A stretch of 61,792 nt of DNA from JBAXGW01 sp037139195 (lineage in GTDB: Bacteria; Bacteroidota; Bacteroidia; Bacteroidales; JAHJDW01): NCBI GenBank assembly GCA_037139195.1, contig JBAXGW010000021.1:1-61792 (forward strand), written 5' to 3'. The position numbers and the translations under genes are program-made. Below, one piece after another: positions 61,760-61,792 of the stretch (position 1 is the first letter of the stretch; every line of letters begins with the position of its first letter). The notes beneath the pieces are model-generated. The model ran no database searches and was not told where the DNA came from. It worked only from the letters and a program-made list of their open reading frames with translations.

Positions 61760-61792
61760 TTACTCATCTAATATTATTTCGATTTTACTATC
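61760..61792 (-). CDS. Possible C-terminal end of a gene entering from the right
   Basis: On the minus strand the window edge reads DSKIEIILDE followed by a TAA stop at 61760-61762. Ten residues cannot identify a protein, and a chance frame is possible. The bidirectional terminator at 61673-61698 would serve its transcript. Confidence 0.25.
   Translation of the reverse strand, partial: DSKIEIILDE

Noticed and set aside
1..61792. Insertion sequences, prophage or conjugative elements
   Set aside because: No transposase, integrase other than the housekeeping XerC-type gene, or phage structural gene was found.

Overview
The window is AT-rich chromosomal DNA from a member of the Bacteroidota. 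Four things point there: several type IX secretion (T9SS) cargo proteins with C-terminal sorting domains plus a PorP/SprF-PorE pair; promoters with the phylum's TTTG / TANNTTTG boxes; an almost complete lack of Shine-Dalgarno sequences; and the order rpsU-xerC-hpf-tRNAs-tuf-tRNA(Trp)-secE-nusG-rplKAJL-rpoBC. Family or genus cannot be fixed from this sequence.

Layout. 1-4045 is the leader-distal part of a large CRISPR array: 61 intact identical 30-nt repeats plus one truncated terminal repeat. Leader and cas genes must lie left of the window. 4053-12572 holds a thioredoxin-like T9SS cargo, an inverting-type GH97 glycosidase, a lipoprotein, a LytS-type propeller kinase with its LytTR response regulator, and a LamG-domain T9SS cargo. 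12987-20794 is a T9SS cassette: a 16-PKD adhesin-like protein with a type B sorting domain, a PorE-like OmpA protein and a PorP/SprF protein. 20859-36654 is the core translation/transcription block, all on the minus strand apart from nothing larger than terminators. 36753-47539 carries a DPP-IV-like peptidase, an ElyC-like protein, ThyA, a bifunctional nuclease, a membrane pyrophosphatase and two unrecognised genes. 48342-53940 is a tripartite RND efflux operon, followed by CstA, a lipoprotein, glycine dehydrogenase (GcvP) and another T9SS cargo.

How it works together. The type B cargo, PorE-like and PorP/SprF-like genes are adjacent and same-strand, as expected for a substrate with its dedicated outer-membrane partner. 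The LytTR regulator lies next to the LamG cargo gene, whose upstream region carries three direct repeats at an exact 21-bp period that read on the minus strand like LytTR binding sites. The ribosomal block keeps the tRNA Thr-Tyr-Gly-Thr-tuf order of the E. coli tufB operon.

Items most worth a second look: the repeated spacer at the window edge, the LytTR-like triple repeat, a strong Shine-Dalgarno in front of hpf (rare in this phylum, and two genes from rpsU), a family of small palindromes with a conserved 12-nt loop, an inverted-repeat element inside the RND operon, a 14-bp hairpin between rplL and rpoB, and an orphan protein with ADP-ribosyltransferase-like motifs. No transposase, integrase or prophage gene was seen.
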